Shown here: in pieces, positions 10,233-18,689 of the stretch | Position numbering within the stretch: position 1 is the first letter of the stretch | Layout: the number at the start of each line of letters is the position of its first letter | DNA from: Rhodohalobacter sp. SW132 | GTDB lineage: Bacteria > Bacteroidota > Rhodothermia > Balneolales > Balneolaceae | Direction of reading: 5' to 3' | Assembly (NCBI RefSeq): GCF_003390325.1 | Contig: NZ_QUOK01000001.1 | Location: forward strand, 682,001 to 746,000 | DNA: 64,000 bases | Translations under genes and position numbers: made by a program | The notes under the pieces: generated by a model | What the model saw: the letters and a program-made list of their open reading frames with translations, nothing else | Told to the model about the DNA's origin: nothing | The model's database searches: none

Positions 10233-10667
10233 ATGACTCGTATAGCAATTTTTTCCATCCTGGCGATATCTGTAACATTGATCTCATGCGGGAACGATTC
10301 TCCACAGCTCGACTCAGATTTGACGTTAGAACAACAGGTGAATATTCTTATTGAACAAGATGAATATGAAGATGCACTTGACCTTTTAGCGGACGAGGAC
10401 GAAACTGATCCGGTGATAGCCGAACTGTTAGAAAAAACACATCTCAATTACGGACTGCACAGTATGAACACCTTCGACGCCGATGAGATGAGAACCCGAA
10501 TGAATAATGCATTGATGCAATTTGCGGAGGTACTGAGAATCAACCCGCAAAACGCAGTCGCCCGGGAACAAATTGATCAAATTATGGGCGTATACGCTAC
10601 AATGCCGGATCGCGGTCCGGATGATGAAGCGTTAGAAGCACTCAGAGATGTAGGCTACGAATATTAA
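10233..10667 (+). CDS. Small lipoprotein with helical (TPR-like) body
   Basis: 144 residues. The N-terminus MTRIAIFSILAISVTLISCGN is a signal peptide with lipobox LISC, so Cys19 is probably lipidated. The rest is acidic and helical, with a pattern such as EQQVNILIEQDEYEDALDLLADE that resembles one or two TPR units. No catalytic motif is visible and I do not recognise the family. It sits 25 bp after the protease gene and 20 bp before smpB, so it is probably cotranscribed with both. Confidence 0.75.
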   Translation: MTRIAIFSILAISVTLISCGNDSPQLDSDLTLEQQVNILIEQDEYEDALDLLADEDETDPVIAELLEKTHLNYGLHSMNTFDADEMRTRMNNALMQFAEVLRINPQNAVAREQIDQIMGVYATMPDRGPDDEALEALRDVGYEY

Positions 10668-10687
10668 TCCGATGAAAAAGGCATTTT

Positions 10688-11176
10688 ATGGCTAAAAAAA
10701 CGGAGCAGAAAAAAAATCCGCCTCCAAAAATTGAAAACCGCAAAGCCCGGCACGACTATCATATCGATGAAACCTTCGAAGCTGGTCTGGCTTTAAAAGG
10801 AACTGAAGTTAAATCCATTCGTGCGGGAAAAGCGAGCCTGAACGAGGCTTTTGCATACCTTCAAAATGGAGAGGTATGGCTGAAGAATATGTACATCAAA
10901 CCGTACGAATTTGGTTCTCATTACAACCACAATGAGCGCCGCGATCGTAAACTGCTGCTGAATCGGCGGGAAATTCGTGAGATTGACAAATATATCAATC
11001 AAAAAGGTTTTGCACTGATACCGCTGAAACTCTATTTCAAGCGTGGGTACGCAAAATTACTCGTCGGACTTGGAAGAGGAAAGAAGAGTTACGATAAACG
11101 AGATGATATAAAAGAGAAAGATGTACGAAGGGAGCTTGACAGAAAAATTAAGGGGAGCTACTCTGTAAATTTATAA
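10688..11176 (+). CDS. smpB: SsrA-binding protein SmpB
   Basis: tmRNA-binding protein needed for trans-translation, which rescues stalled ribosomes. 162 residues, as expected. Family signatures are NRKARHDYHIDETFEAG, ALKGTEVKSIRAGKASL, the central YKPYEFGSHYNHNERRDRKLLL-like stretch and the basic C-terminal tail beginning YDKRDDIKEKD. The ATG at 10688 has AAAAGG about 8 bases upstream. Transcription ends at the perfect palindromic terminator at 11203-11233. The ssrA gene itself is not in this window. Confidence 0.96.
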   Translation: MAKKTEQKKNPPPKIENRKARHDYHIDETFEAGLALKGTEVKSIRAGKASLNEAFAYLQNGEVWLKNMYIKPYEFGSHYNHNERRDRKLLLNRREIREIDKYINQKGFALIPLKLYFKRGYAKLLVGLGRGKKSYDKRDDIKEKDVRRELDRKIKGSYSVNL

Positions 11177-11202
11177 ACCCGAATTACAACATTGCACAAA
11201 AT

Positions 11203-11233
11203 AAAAAAGCCGCTGAATTCAGCGGCTTTTTTT
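11203..11233. terminator. Bidirectional palindromic terminator between smpB and DUF4168 gene
   Basis: A fully self-complementary stem, centred on GAATTC, with arms AAAAAAGCCGCTGAA and its complement, flanked by an A run on one side and a T run on the other. It therefore works as a rho-independent terminator on both strands, serving the convergent smpB and the 11257-11760 gene. Confidence 0.92.
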
Positions 11234-11256
11234 AATTGAATTTTATATTTCAGCTT

Positions 11257-11760
11257 TTAGCCTTGTGCACTTTCAAGTGCCTGCTGAAGGCGGGTCATGA
11301 GCTCTTGGTCTTGCTGAGCGCCCATCATAATTGCCTGATAACGCTCTACGTTGAGACCGTTCTCTTCAATTTTTTCGATGATTTCTTCTTCAGCTTTCAT
11401 TTGAAGCTCAGAGAGTTTTGGCTGAATGCTCTGAATTTTTTCTCTTTCTTCGTCAGACATTTCAACCTGTTCTGCCATCTGTGGATTCTGCATGGCCATC
11501 ATTAATTGTTGAAAACGCTCAAAAGCGAGTTCTTCTTCCTCAACGAGCTCTTCAACATCTGCCTGAAGCTCAATTTGAATTGGCTCAATTTGCGTGATTG
11601 TTGTAACAAACTGGTTGAGTTCTGTATCACTTACATCATCTGATGACGGCACATCCGGCATCTGCTGTTGTCCCTGGCCCATTTGTCCTTGAGCAAATGC
11701 TGCAGTTGTTGCGAAAAGTGCCGCAAAAAGCAACATAGCTGTGATTTTAAAAATCTTCAT
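11257..11760 (-). CDS. DUF4168 secreted protein
   Basis: 167 residues. A signal peptide of about 23 residues ends in TAAFAQG. A Gln/Met-rich linker is followed by a helical body matching DUF4168: ELNQFVTTITQIEPIQ, then a repeat-like C-terminal part (EENGLNVERYQAIMMGAQQD). Two similar helical segments, each with (F/Y)..(I/L)M.A/G.Q, suggest internal duplication. Periplasmic, function unknown. It is the sole gene between the smpB terminator and rnpB. Confidence 0.8.
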   Translation of the reverse strand: MKIFKITAMLLFAALFATTAAFAQGQMGQGQQQMPDVPSSDDVSDTELNQFVTTITQIEPIQIELQADVEELVEEEELAFERFQQLMMAMQNPQMAEQVEMSDEEREKIQSIQPKLSELQMKAEEEIIEKIEENGLNVERYQAIMMGAQQDQELMTRLQQALESAQG

Positions 11761-11852
11761 TATATCTATCGATTTGATTGTGTGAATTATTCAGTTATGT
11801 AACCAAAGATGGCTTATAATATTGCCACCGCTAATTATTTGTAGTAAAATCA

Positions 11853-11882
11853 CCCTTTTTTGTTCCAATAACAAAAAATGGG
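11853..11882 (-). terminator. Candidate terminator hairpin downstream of rnpB
   Basis: On the minus strand CCC-A-TTTTTTGTT can pair with AACAAAAAAGGG around a loop of about 5 bases, with one bulged A. It lies about 16 bases beyond the 3' end of the RNase P RNA. The following T tract is weak (ATTTTACT), so termination is plausible but unproven. Confidence 0.4.
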
Positions 11883-11897
11883 CAATCTGTCTGATTG

Positions 11898-12288
11898 ATA
11901 TAAAGAATAGACATCTCCTATAAGCCGAATTCTGTATACCGATATTTCGGGATGGCAGCCATTTATCTGGCCCTGACATCACTGGCAGGATCGTAGCGTT
12001 CCACCCGATTGTATTGTGACGAACGGCACACAATCTGCGTGAACTTGCACCCCGTGAGGTTTGCCATGCGCCCGGCATCACTGCAGGGCCGGTGAGCTCT
12101 TACCTCACCTTTTCACCTTTACCCACGCCTGCGGCACGGGAAGTCTGTTTTCTGTGGCACTGGCTGTCTTTCCGGTCTTGAAACCGGAACCCCTTCCTGT
12201 TAGGAAGCACGGTGTTCGTTGGTGTTCGGACTTTCCTCCTTCCGATTGTATCGAAAAGCGGCTGCCCGGAGATGTCTGTTCTTTATAT
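11898..12288 (-). ncRNA. rnpB: RNase P RNA (type A)
   Basis: Catalytic RNA that matures the 5' ends of tRNAs. Conserved elements are clear on the minus strand. The 5' region has GAGGAAAGTCCGAACACC (complement around 12220-12240), and the 3' region has ACAGAATTCGGCTTAT (complement of 11921-11936). The ends pair as P1: AGACATCTCC (12277-12268) with GGAGATGTCT (11918-11909). After one C/A mismatch, ten more pairs follow (12288-12279 with 11907-11898), giving a 21-position terminal helix. Boundaries given here include that extended helix; the mature RNA may start and end inside it. No protein gene overlaps; ORFs across this stretch are chance. Confidence 0.95.
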
Positions 12289-12564
12289 TCTATGATTCTA
12301 TCTTCGGAAGAGTTTTCGAAACTTCGTGTAACTCTGTATCCATATCTGATTGACAGATAACTCCTCCGGTGACTTGAAACTAAATACTAATCTTTGGTTT
12401 AATACAAGTACCAACGTTTTAAGATACGACAATGTTTTGAGATAGACTCTTCAATTTTATTTACAGCCCAAAAGAGACTCACACCAATTAATCGTACATG
12501 TTATGCTGCCTAAAAACCGGATTTCACATCAAACAAGGATGTTGTCCTCAGTTTAGATATCAAG

Positions 12565-13299
12565 TTAGATATCAAGCTGTTTTTTTGCTTCCACAAAAAA
12601 TGATGGATCAACTACTATCCGGCCGCTATTCTCATCGATAATAATTTTATTTTTTCGCCTTACTTCCACCTGCGCCTGTGGTGGCAATGCCATTCCGAGG
12701 GCTGCACCTTTCTCCATGGCAACAACCGCAATTCCATTATTGAGGCCGTCACGTAGCCGGTTGTAGCTGCGAACGTATCGCTTGTCGAGTTTTTGTTCGA
12801 GTTCTTCTCTTTTATCAAGAAGTTTTTTCTCTTCACTTTCAGTGTTTTCCACAACTTTGTCGAGATTTTCCTTTTTCTCTTCGTGGAGTTTCTGTGTGTC
12901 TGTCAGCTTTTTTTCATTGATTTCAATTTCGCCTTCCAGCTCATCCAGCCGTTTATCAATCTCTACAATGCGTTTTTCTGCATTTTCAACATATTGTTTC
13001 TGAGCTTCAATCTCTTTAGTGAGCGCATCGTATTCGCGATTATTGCGAACCGTCATCTGCTGTTCTTCGTATTTTTTATTCTTCTCTTTGGAAGTTTCAA
13101 TACCAAGTTCCAGATCTTTTCTTTCCCCGGTAAGGTTTTTCTTTTCTTCTTCGAGCTGGCTGATTCTGGCTTCGAGACGGTTTATATCAGTTTCTATATC
13201 TAATACTTCTTCCGGAAGATCTCCCCTCAGCTGGTGGATTTCATCAATACGGCTGTCGATATATTGTAAGTTCGCGAGTTGTTGGAGTACCTCTTGCAT
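12565..13299 (-). CDS. Coiled-coil protein of the C4 zinc-ribbon (DUF164) family that lacks the cysteines
   Basis: 244 residues. Residues 10-180 form a long antiparallel coiled coil rich in Glu and Lys. The C-terminal part (GIAVVAMEKGAALGMALPP, then KIIIDENSGRIVV) aligns by pattern with the zinc-ribbon end of the DUF164 family, in which CxxC pairs normally flank the same positions. Here the whole protein contains no cysteine at all, so it cannot bind zinc in the usual way. This degenerate form is, to my knowledge, common in Bacteroidota. It follows the Nif3 gene by 15 bp, a widely conserved pairing. Function unknown; a scaffold or nucleic-acid role is only a guess. Confidence 0.82.
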   Translation of the reverse strand: MQEVLQQLANLQYIDSRIDEIHQLRGDLPEEVLDIETDINRLEARISQLEEEKKNLTGERKDLELGIETSKEKNKKYEEQQMTVRNNREYDALTKEIEAQKQYVENAEKRIVEIDKRLDELEGEIEINEKKLTDTQKLHEEKKENLDKVVENTESEEKKLLDKREELEQKLDKRYVRSYNRLRDGLNNGIAVVAMEKGAALGMALPPQAQVEVRRKNKIIIDENSGRIVVDPSFFVEAKKQLDI

Positions 13300-13314
13300 A
13301 GTAGTGGTAGAAGT

Positions 13315-14367
13315 TTAGATGGTTTTGTTATTAAATTCAGAAACGTAAACTTTCATCGGATTCGTGACCTGCTCAGTTGCTTCAACCTGCAGATGTTCAA
13401 ATGCCTCCGAAAGTTCTTTGCGGATTGCCTCCACTACGGGAAACTCACTTTCGTAATGGCCGGCATCAATCAGCAAAAAGTTATCTTTTTCGGTAAAGTA
13501 TTCGTGGTATTTTATATCGGATGTTACAAAAGCATCGGCCCCGGCTGAAACTGCCCTGCTTTTCAGGGAGATTCCGGCCCCGCCGCAAACAGCTACCCGT
13601 TTAATCCGGGGAGACCCGCCGCTGTACCGTACAGCATCTACATCAAGTGCACGGCAAACCAGGTGTAAAAATTCATCCATGGCGATACCTTCATCCGGGT
13701 AACGCCCGATAACACCCATCCCAAAATTGTCGGATGGTGATGCCATATCCGTCACCTGAAATGCACCGGATTTTAGCAGACCTTCTTTGCGCAGAGCGTT
13801 CTTCAGCTGGCCCACATTGTGACGGTCGATAATCGCTTCAAAACATTTCATTCCATTTTTGCGGCCATCCACTTCATAAAAATAAGCCTCTTCAGCAGAG
13901 AAGTAGTTCAGCAGTTTCAGAACCGCATCGGAGTTTTCAAATACCGTGGTGAGGGATATTTTTTTACTGATGGGGTAATTTTTATCGAGAAACTGAAGGT
14001 TATCGAGGCCAAGATTATTGGCCAGAACAAACGAGACCCCATCAAGGGCAGCATCGAGATTTGTGTGAGCAGTGAGCAGTGCGATGTTGTTCCGAATCAT
14101 TTTATAGATAATCCGGCCCTGCTCATCAGATGGATTGATACTTGAGATATTTTGAAAAATCAGGGGATGATGAGAGACAATCAGCTCGCACTTTTTGTCG
14201 AGCGCTTCATTTACAACCGCCTCGGTAACATCCAGGCAGACCAGAATTCTGGACACCGGCGAAGATGATTCACCTATCAGAAGTCCAACATTGTCGTAAC
14301 TCATCTTTATTTCAGGCGGCGCCCACTGATGTATAAAATCGGTAATATGGCGGACCTGGGTACTCAT
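13315..14367 (-). CDS. Nif3-like dinuclear metal-centre protein with central insertion
   Basis: About 350 residues, the long YqfO form of the family. The N-terminal half has SYDNVGLLIG, the strand LVCLDVTEAVVNEA and the metal-binding SHHPLIF. The C-terminal half has KRVAVCGGAGISL, DAFVTSDIKYHE and the second metal-binding stretch LLIDAGHYESE. Between them (about residues 125-240) sits the PII-like insertion. I used the ATG at 14365-14367 (MSTQVRH), which has a GAGAGGGGGA stretch just upstream; a GTG at 14391 is also open. First gene of a pair with the coiled-coil gene. Some members are proposed GTP cyclohydrolase-like hydrolases, but function is unsettled. Confidence 0.9.
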   Translation of the reverse strand: MSTQVRHITDFIHQWAPPEIKMSYDNVGLLIGESSSPVSRILVCLDVTEAVVNEALDKKCELIVSHHPLIFQNISSINPSDEQGRIIYKMIRNNIALLTAHTNLDAALDGVSFVLANNLGLDNLQFLDKNYPISKKISLTTVFENSDAVLKLLNYFSAEEAYFYEVDGRKNGMKCFEAIIDRHNVGQLKNALRKEGLLKSGAFQVTDMASPSDNFGMGVIGRYPDEGIAMDEFLHLVCRALDVDAVRYSGGSPRIKRVAVCGGAGISLKSRAVSAGADAFVTSDIKYHEYFTEKDNFLLIDAGHYESEFPVVEAIRKELSEAFEHLQVEATEQVTNPMKVYVSEFNNKTI

Positions 14368-14615
14368 CAGATAGTTCCCCCTCTCAAACACTGGTGAGCT
14401 TTGTGTTGAACCAACCGGGAGTTTCGTCCTGTGGATTTTCTTTTTAAAACGAGTTGCTGTTTTGTCATAAGCTTTTTCACAGACCTAAAAATACGATTAT
14501 TTTGTTCCATTGAAAACCTTTTTAATTGTAAATTTGCCTTTTGGTCAAGTTTCCGGAATGTTTACAGCTTCATCTTTCTTACGGTAACTAATTCAAACTC
14601 TATCAATCATAATTT

Positions 14616-15311
14616 ATGGCCATTGCAGAACAATTAGAACAGGTACAGAAACGAATTGCCGATGCGTGCGAAGATTGCGGCAGAGATCCTTCTGAAATAA
14701 CACTGGTTGCTGTAAGTAAAACAAAACCAAACAGCGATATCCTTGAAGCGCGAAAAGCTTCACAAATCCACTTTGGTGAGAATCGTGCCAAAGAGCTTCA
14801 GGATAAAATGGAACAGATTGAAGATGATTCCATCAAGTGGCATTTCATTGGAAACCTGCAGACAAACAAGATAAAATATATGGCAGAGCGTGTGGACTGG
14901 ATTGACTCCATCCATAAAAAGAAGGCGCTGAAGGAGGTTGAAAAAAGAGCATCCGCAATAGAGCGCCACATTAATGTTCTTATCCAGGTTAATATCAGTG
15001 ATGAAGATCAGAAAAGCGGCTGCGATCCGGAAAAACTGGAGGGTATCCTCAAGTATGCACAAGATCTTAAATACACACACGTTCGTGGAGTGATGGGAAT
15101 GGCTACTTTTACAGATGACCTCGATGTGGTTCGAAAGGAGTTTAAAATGCTGAAGAAACTCCGGGATGAACATCTGCATCTCAATGGGGGTGCCGTGGAA
15201 CTGAAAGAGATCTCTATGGGAATGACGAACGATCTTGAAGTGGCAATAGAGGAAGGCTCAACAATGGTGCGTGTTGGAACCGCAATTTTTGGCGAGCGTA
15301 ACTATTCGTAG
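14616..15311 (+). CDS. YggS-family PLP-binding protein
   Basis: 231-residue member of the YggS/PROSC family, which holds pyridoxal phosphate and helps vitamin B6 and amino-acid homeostasis rather than catalysing a known reaction. The PLP lysine is in VAVSKTKP (Lys35). Other family marks are HFGENRAKELQDKM, WHFIGNLQTNK, IQVNISDEDQKSG and the C-terminal SMGMTNDLEVAIEEGSTMVRVG. It begins a same-strand run with two small membrane proteins, DivIVA and a nucleoside phosphorylase. That recalls the ylmE-to-divIVA neighbourhood of Firmicutes division clusters. Confidence 0.94.
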   Translation: MAIAEQLEQVQKRIADACEDCGRDPSEITLVAVSKTKPNSDILEARKASQIHFGENRAKELQDKMEQIEDDSIKWHFIGNLQTNKIKYMAERVDWIDSIHKKKALKEVEKRASAIERHINVLIQVNISDEDQKSGCDPEKLEGILKYAQDLKYTHVRGVMGMATFTDDLDVVRKEFKMLKKLRDEHLHLNGGAVELKEISMGMTNDLEVAIEEGSTMVRVGTAIFGERNYS

Positions 15312-15371
15312 TTCTGTTCGTTAAAAGAGGTGCGTTTTATCTCAATTTTTCTATTTTAAAAAGAAAAGAAT

Positions 15372-15692
15372 ATGTCAGCATGGATTTGGGTTTTAATCCC
15401 TCTTGTTGCGATTATTGGGGGATATATAATCGATTATCAAAAGAACAAACTGAAGTGGCAGAATCAGACCAGCAGTAACGAGTCTGAGCTGGAAGAGTTA
15501 AGAGGCATGGTGAATCAGATGGCCAGGCGCATTGAAAACCTGGAGGCGATCGCTGCAAATGAACCCTCCGATTTTTCATCAGCCAGGAAAAACGATTTTC
15601 ATAAAATTGAAATCGATCCTTATGAGAGTCATGCTGAAGAAAACAGAAAAAATGTTGAACAAATGGCAAAAAAACAGGGAAATAAATCATGA
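15372..15692 (+). CDS. Small membrane protein with coiled coil (paralogue A)
   Basis: 106 residues. One N-terminal transmembrane helix (about residues 4-20) is followed by a short coiled coil with ELEELRGMVNQMARRIENLEAIAA, then a charged tail. The layout resembles phage-shock PspB and similar bitopic proteins, but I cannot assign a family. It shares the NLEAI segment and overall plan with the next gene, so the two look like an ancient duplication. The end overlaps the next start by four bases (ATGA), implying translational coupling. Confidence 0.65.
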   Translation: MSAWIWVLIPLVAIIGGYIIDYQKNKLKWQNQTSSNESELEELRGMVNQMARRIENLEAIAANEPSDFSSARKNDFHKIEIDPYESHAEENRKNVEQMAKKQGNKS

Positions 15693-16051
15693 TGGGTGAA
15701 GATGCTATTATAGTGGCAATTGTTTTTGGAAGCGTACTATCTATTGTATTTTTGGGAGTTCTTGGCTCCATAATAAATAATTGGATCAAACGCGGTTCAA
15801 GCAGTAAAGACATTACAAAAAACAAAGAATTTCTTGCAGCACTTCGGGAATTCAAAGAGAAAACAGACAAACGACTTTCAAACCTGGAGGCGATTGTTTC
15901 GGAAGAACAGCCTGCAGACAGGATGGTAAAAAATCAAAAAAAGGAGAAGGAACCTCAGCGTTCAATTGAGATAGAACTGGATGATGAGCCTGAATCTAAA
16001 TCTGAAAAATCTTCGAATTCGGGTAATCTGCGCAACATGTTAAATCAGTAA
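15689..16051 (+). CDS. Small membrane protein with coiled coil (paralogue B)
   Basis: 120 residues. An N-terminal transmembrane helix (about 5-27, IIVAIVFGSVLSIVFLGVLG) is followed by a predicted coiled coil ending KRLSNLEAIVSEE and a polar, lysine- and glutamate-rich tail. Similar in plan to the preceding protein. Lies 40 bp upstream of the DivIVA gene. An envelope or division role is inferred only from context. Confidence 0.65.
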   Translation: MMGEDAIIVAIVFGSVLSIVFLGVLGSIINNWIKRGSSSKDITKNKEFLAALREFKEKTDKRLSNLEAIVSEEQPADRMVKNQKKEKEPQRSIEIELDDEPESKSEKSSNSGNLRNMLNQ

Positions 16052-16091
16052 CGGTTATCTTTACTAATCTAAAAAAATATCATTCCCCTAT

Positions 16092-16709
16092 ATGAAACTG
16101 ACAGCCCTCGAAATTAAGCAACAACAGTTTGAAAAATCCCTGAGAGGCTACGACGTATCAGAAGTTCAGGCGTATTTGAATCTTGTTGCCAGCGAATGGG
16201 AGCATATGGTCGGTAAAATGCGCGAACTTGAGTCACAGCTCGAAAAAATGGATGAAAAGCTCAAACACTATGAACGTGTGGAGCAAGCGCTGCATGAAAC
16301 CCTGCAAACCGCCAAGGACTCAGCCGAACAAAAGCTTGTTGGAGCCAAAAAGGAGGCGCGTAATATTATTGAGAAGGCTGAAATGGAATCAGATTCAATC
16401 GTGCGGGATGCCAATCAACAGCGTCAGCAGATCCGTCAAAGCATTCTTCGGCTGCTTGACAGGCGTGAAGAGATTATTGGCGGAATGAAATCCTATCTTG
16501 AAATGGCCCAGGAATCACTCAACCACTTTTCCCGTGACGATGCGAGCCTTTTCAGACTGCCAAAAGAAGATTCACGCTCTCAGCAAGATCCGAATTCTTC
16601 GGAAGATCAGCAGGAAGGCCCCTCTGAAAAACGCAGCAAGCAAAAAAAAGAACAGCCAATCCCGCCAGGGTCAGACAACCTGGATGATATTTTAGATGAA
16701 ATCGAATAA
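16092..16709 (+). CDS. DivIVA-domain protein
   Basis: 205 residues. The N-terminus matches the DivIVA membrane-binding domain: MKLTALEIKQQQFEKSLRGY then DVSEVQAYLNLVASEWE. A long coiled coil (about 45-140) and a disordered Ser/Gln/Lys-rich C-terminus follow. DivIVA proteins gather at curved membrane such as poles and septa and position division or envelope machinery. This family is best known from Gram-positives; homologues in the Bacteroidota/Balneolota side are less studied. Placed in an apparent operon behind YggS and two membrane proteins, which could be its membrane partners. Confidence 0.85.
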   Translation: MKLTALEIKQQQFEKSLRGYDVSEVQAYLNLVASEWEHMVGKMRELESQLEKMDEKLKHYERVEQALHETLQTAKDSAEQKLVGAKKEARNIIEKAEMESDSIVRDANQQRQQIRQSILRLLDRREEIIGGMKSYLEMAQESLNHFSRDDASLFRLPKEDSRSQQDPNSSEDQQEGPSEKRSKQKKEQPIPPGSDNLDDILDEIE

Positions 16710-16741
16710 ATTAAAAACAACACCTTATCCCAAGCAGCTAC

Positions 16742-17578
16742 ATGGCATTTGATTCCGTTGAAACGTTCCGCAATAAAAGAAGTGAAGCCCTCAAATTTAT
16801 TCAAAGTAAGACAGAACTCCGGCCCGATTATATGCTTATTCTTGGCACCGGCCTGGGACAGCTTGCTGATGAAATGGAGATTGAAACCAGTATTTCCTAT
16901 GACAAAATTCCGCATTTCCCGGTTTCAACTGTAGAAGGGCACAATGGTAAACTTCTGTTTGGTTCGTTAGGAGGTAAAGATGTAGTAGCCATGCAGGGAC
17001 GTTTTCATTTCTATGAGGGCTACACCATGCAGCAAATCGCATTTCCGGTGCGGGTGCTGAAAGAAAACGGAGCCGGAACGCTTTTTGTGAGCAACGCATG
17101 CGGCGGAATGAATCCAAATTACTCTCGCGGCGATATTATGCTCATTCGCGATCACATCAATATGCTGGGCGACAATCCGCTGATGGGACCGAATGATGAC
17201 GATCTCGGCCCGCGGTTTCCCGATATGAGTGAACCGTACAGCGAACGGCTTATAGACATTGCAAAAAATGTTGCTCTCGAAAGTAATTTACAGATGCACC
17301 AGGGCGTTTACGTAGCACTCAGCGGACCGATGCTGGAAACAAAGTCAGAGTACAGGTTTTTAAGGCTGATTGGCGCTGACGTTGTTGGAATGAGTACAGT
17401 TCCAGAAGTTATCGCCGCCATTCATATGGGAATGGAAGTATTAGGAATATCTGCAATTACAGATGAATGTTTCCCCGATGCATTAAAGCCCGTTAACATG
17501 GAAGAAATTCTTGAAGCGGCAGCAATTGCGGAACCAAAAATGACCCGTGTAATCGTAAATGTGCTTAAGAAACTATAA
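16742..17578 (+). CDS. Purine nucleoside phosphorylase
   Basis: 278-residue trimeric-type (PNP/MTAP family) enzyme splitting purine nucleosides with phosphate. Motifs seen are ILGTGLGQLADEM (phosphate-binding Gly-rich loop, in place of the usual GSGLG), FHFYEGYTMQ, FVSNACGGMN, GPMLETKSEYR, VVGMSTVPEVIAA and the late AITDECFP in the base-specificity region. The Thr for Ser in GTGLG is a conservative change. It follows the DivIVA gene by 32 bp on the same strand and may be cotranscribed. Confidence 0.93.
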   Translation: MAFDSVETFRNKRSEALKFIQSKTELRPDYMLILGTGLGQLADEMEIETSISYDKIPHFPVSTVEGHNGKLLFGSLGGKDVVAMQGRFHFYEGYTMQQIAFPVRVLKENGAGTLFVSNACGGMNPNYSRGDIMLIRDHINMLGDNPLMGPNDDDLGPRFPDMSEPYSERLIDIAKNVALESNLQMHQGVYVALSGPMLETKSEYRFLRLIGADVVGMSTVPEVIAAIHMGMEVLGISAITDECFPDALKPVNMEEILEAAAIAEPKMTRVIVNVLKKL

Positions 17579-17659
17579 TGCAGTGCGCTGTTTTTATAAC
17601 ACGAAAAATAGTACTTTTATCACAAGACAATACTATTAAATCATTAGCACATCAAAAGT

Positions 17660-18436
17660 ATGAGCTTTGACGATTTTGACAGAGATCCTGTCTGGAATGA
17701 ACATCAATGGGAATCTCACCTTAATGAGATAGAAAAACGCAGTGAACAACTGCGTAAATTCATCACATCCGACCCAAACGAAGATGTACCGAGATGGATT
17801 ACGCTTCTTAAAGAGAGTTTTGATGAGATGGATGCCGTAGAGGCTTTTATTGAAGAGGAATTGCTGTTTGATGAAGCTTATTTCCCTGAAGATGAAGATG
17901 ACTGGGAAGACGAGGAGGATGAAGATGATTTTGATGATGATTTCTTCTTCCGGGATGAACTTCCACCCTTTCTTGAAACCGATGACGACGATGATTTCGA
18001 TTACGGAGAGGATTGGAAAGAGCTGAGTGATGACTTTACCTACTCTGATTACGGATCGATCGAAAACCTCAAAGTTTACCGCGACTCTATAGACCTTGCA
18101 GTGGATGTCCTCAAATGGGGTGAATCTATTCCTGCACACTTAATGAATCAGAAGGTGCACGAATTTGTCAGTAATATCCTGAAAATCGGTGCTAAGCTGG
18201 CTGGCGGTTACTCATTCGGATTTGAAAAAGATGTGCTTGGCGGTAATATTGCCTATACCAAAAAAGCTCTGAACAGCTCCAATGACGCCCTGCTCAGGCT
18301 GCAGAACCTCAAGGGAAAATCCTATTTTCAAGGTTCCAGTTATATCGATTTTCATGAACGGCTTTTCGAAATCCGGAACGACATTGGAATCTACGTTCAG
18401 GAACTCAGAGATAAGTTCCGCTACGGAATAGAATAA
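17660..18436 (+). CDS. Unknown acidic protein with helical C-terminal half
   Basis: 258 residues. I do not recognise a family. Residues about 70-130 are an extremely acidic low-complexity stretch (runs of Asp and Glu with Phe and Trp), likely disordered. The C-terminal half looks helical (YRDSIDLAVDVLKWGESIPA, then EKDVLGGNIAYTKKAL). There is no signal peptide or membrane helix, so cytoplasmic. The plus frame is preferred over a long minus-strand overlap because it has a compact ATG start and protein-like composition. Followed by 253 bases with no gene I can identify (18437-18689). Confidence 0.68.
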   Translation: MSFDDFDRDPVWNEHQWESHLNEIEKRSEQLRKFITSDPNEDVPRWITLLKESFDEMDAVEAFIEEELLFDEAYFPEDEDDWEDEEDEDDFDDDFFFRDELPPFLETDDDDDFDYGEDWKELSDDFTYSDYGSIENLKVYRDSIDLAVDVLKWGESIPAHLMNQKVHEFVSNILKIGAKLAGGYSFGFEKDVLGGNIAYTKKALNSSNDALLRLQNLKGKSYFQGSSYIDFHERLFEIRNDIGIYVQELRDKFRYGIE

Positions 18437-18689
18437 CTGCAACTGCCCGACAATCGCCGTATTGGGCCTGAAAAAAAAATCGTTACCTTCTCGCAATAGC
18501 GCTGCGGTGCAACGGTATTTTGAAGGCCTGCTTTTAAATTAAGAGACACACACTTCTTGACTCTGCTGTTTTATAAGAGGCTGCCCAAAAAGAGTTTCTG
18601 CATTTACTCCGCTTAAATAATTTAGAATCTTCTGTTCCGATTACCCCTTAGCGCCGTTGCGTAAGCCCTTACTAAAAGTTGTTATCTAT

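Noticed and set aside
11791-12360. ORFs in both strands across the RNase P RNA
   Set aside because: They coincide with conserved RNase P RNA elements and show no protein features.
17636-18139. A 167-codon minus-strand ORF opposite the acidic protein gene
   Set aside because: Its sequence is a reflection of the Asp/Glu-rich plus-strand codons (long Ile/Phe/Val runs), with no protein-like pattern; the plus-strand frame is longer and has a better start.
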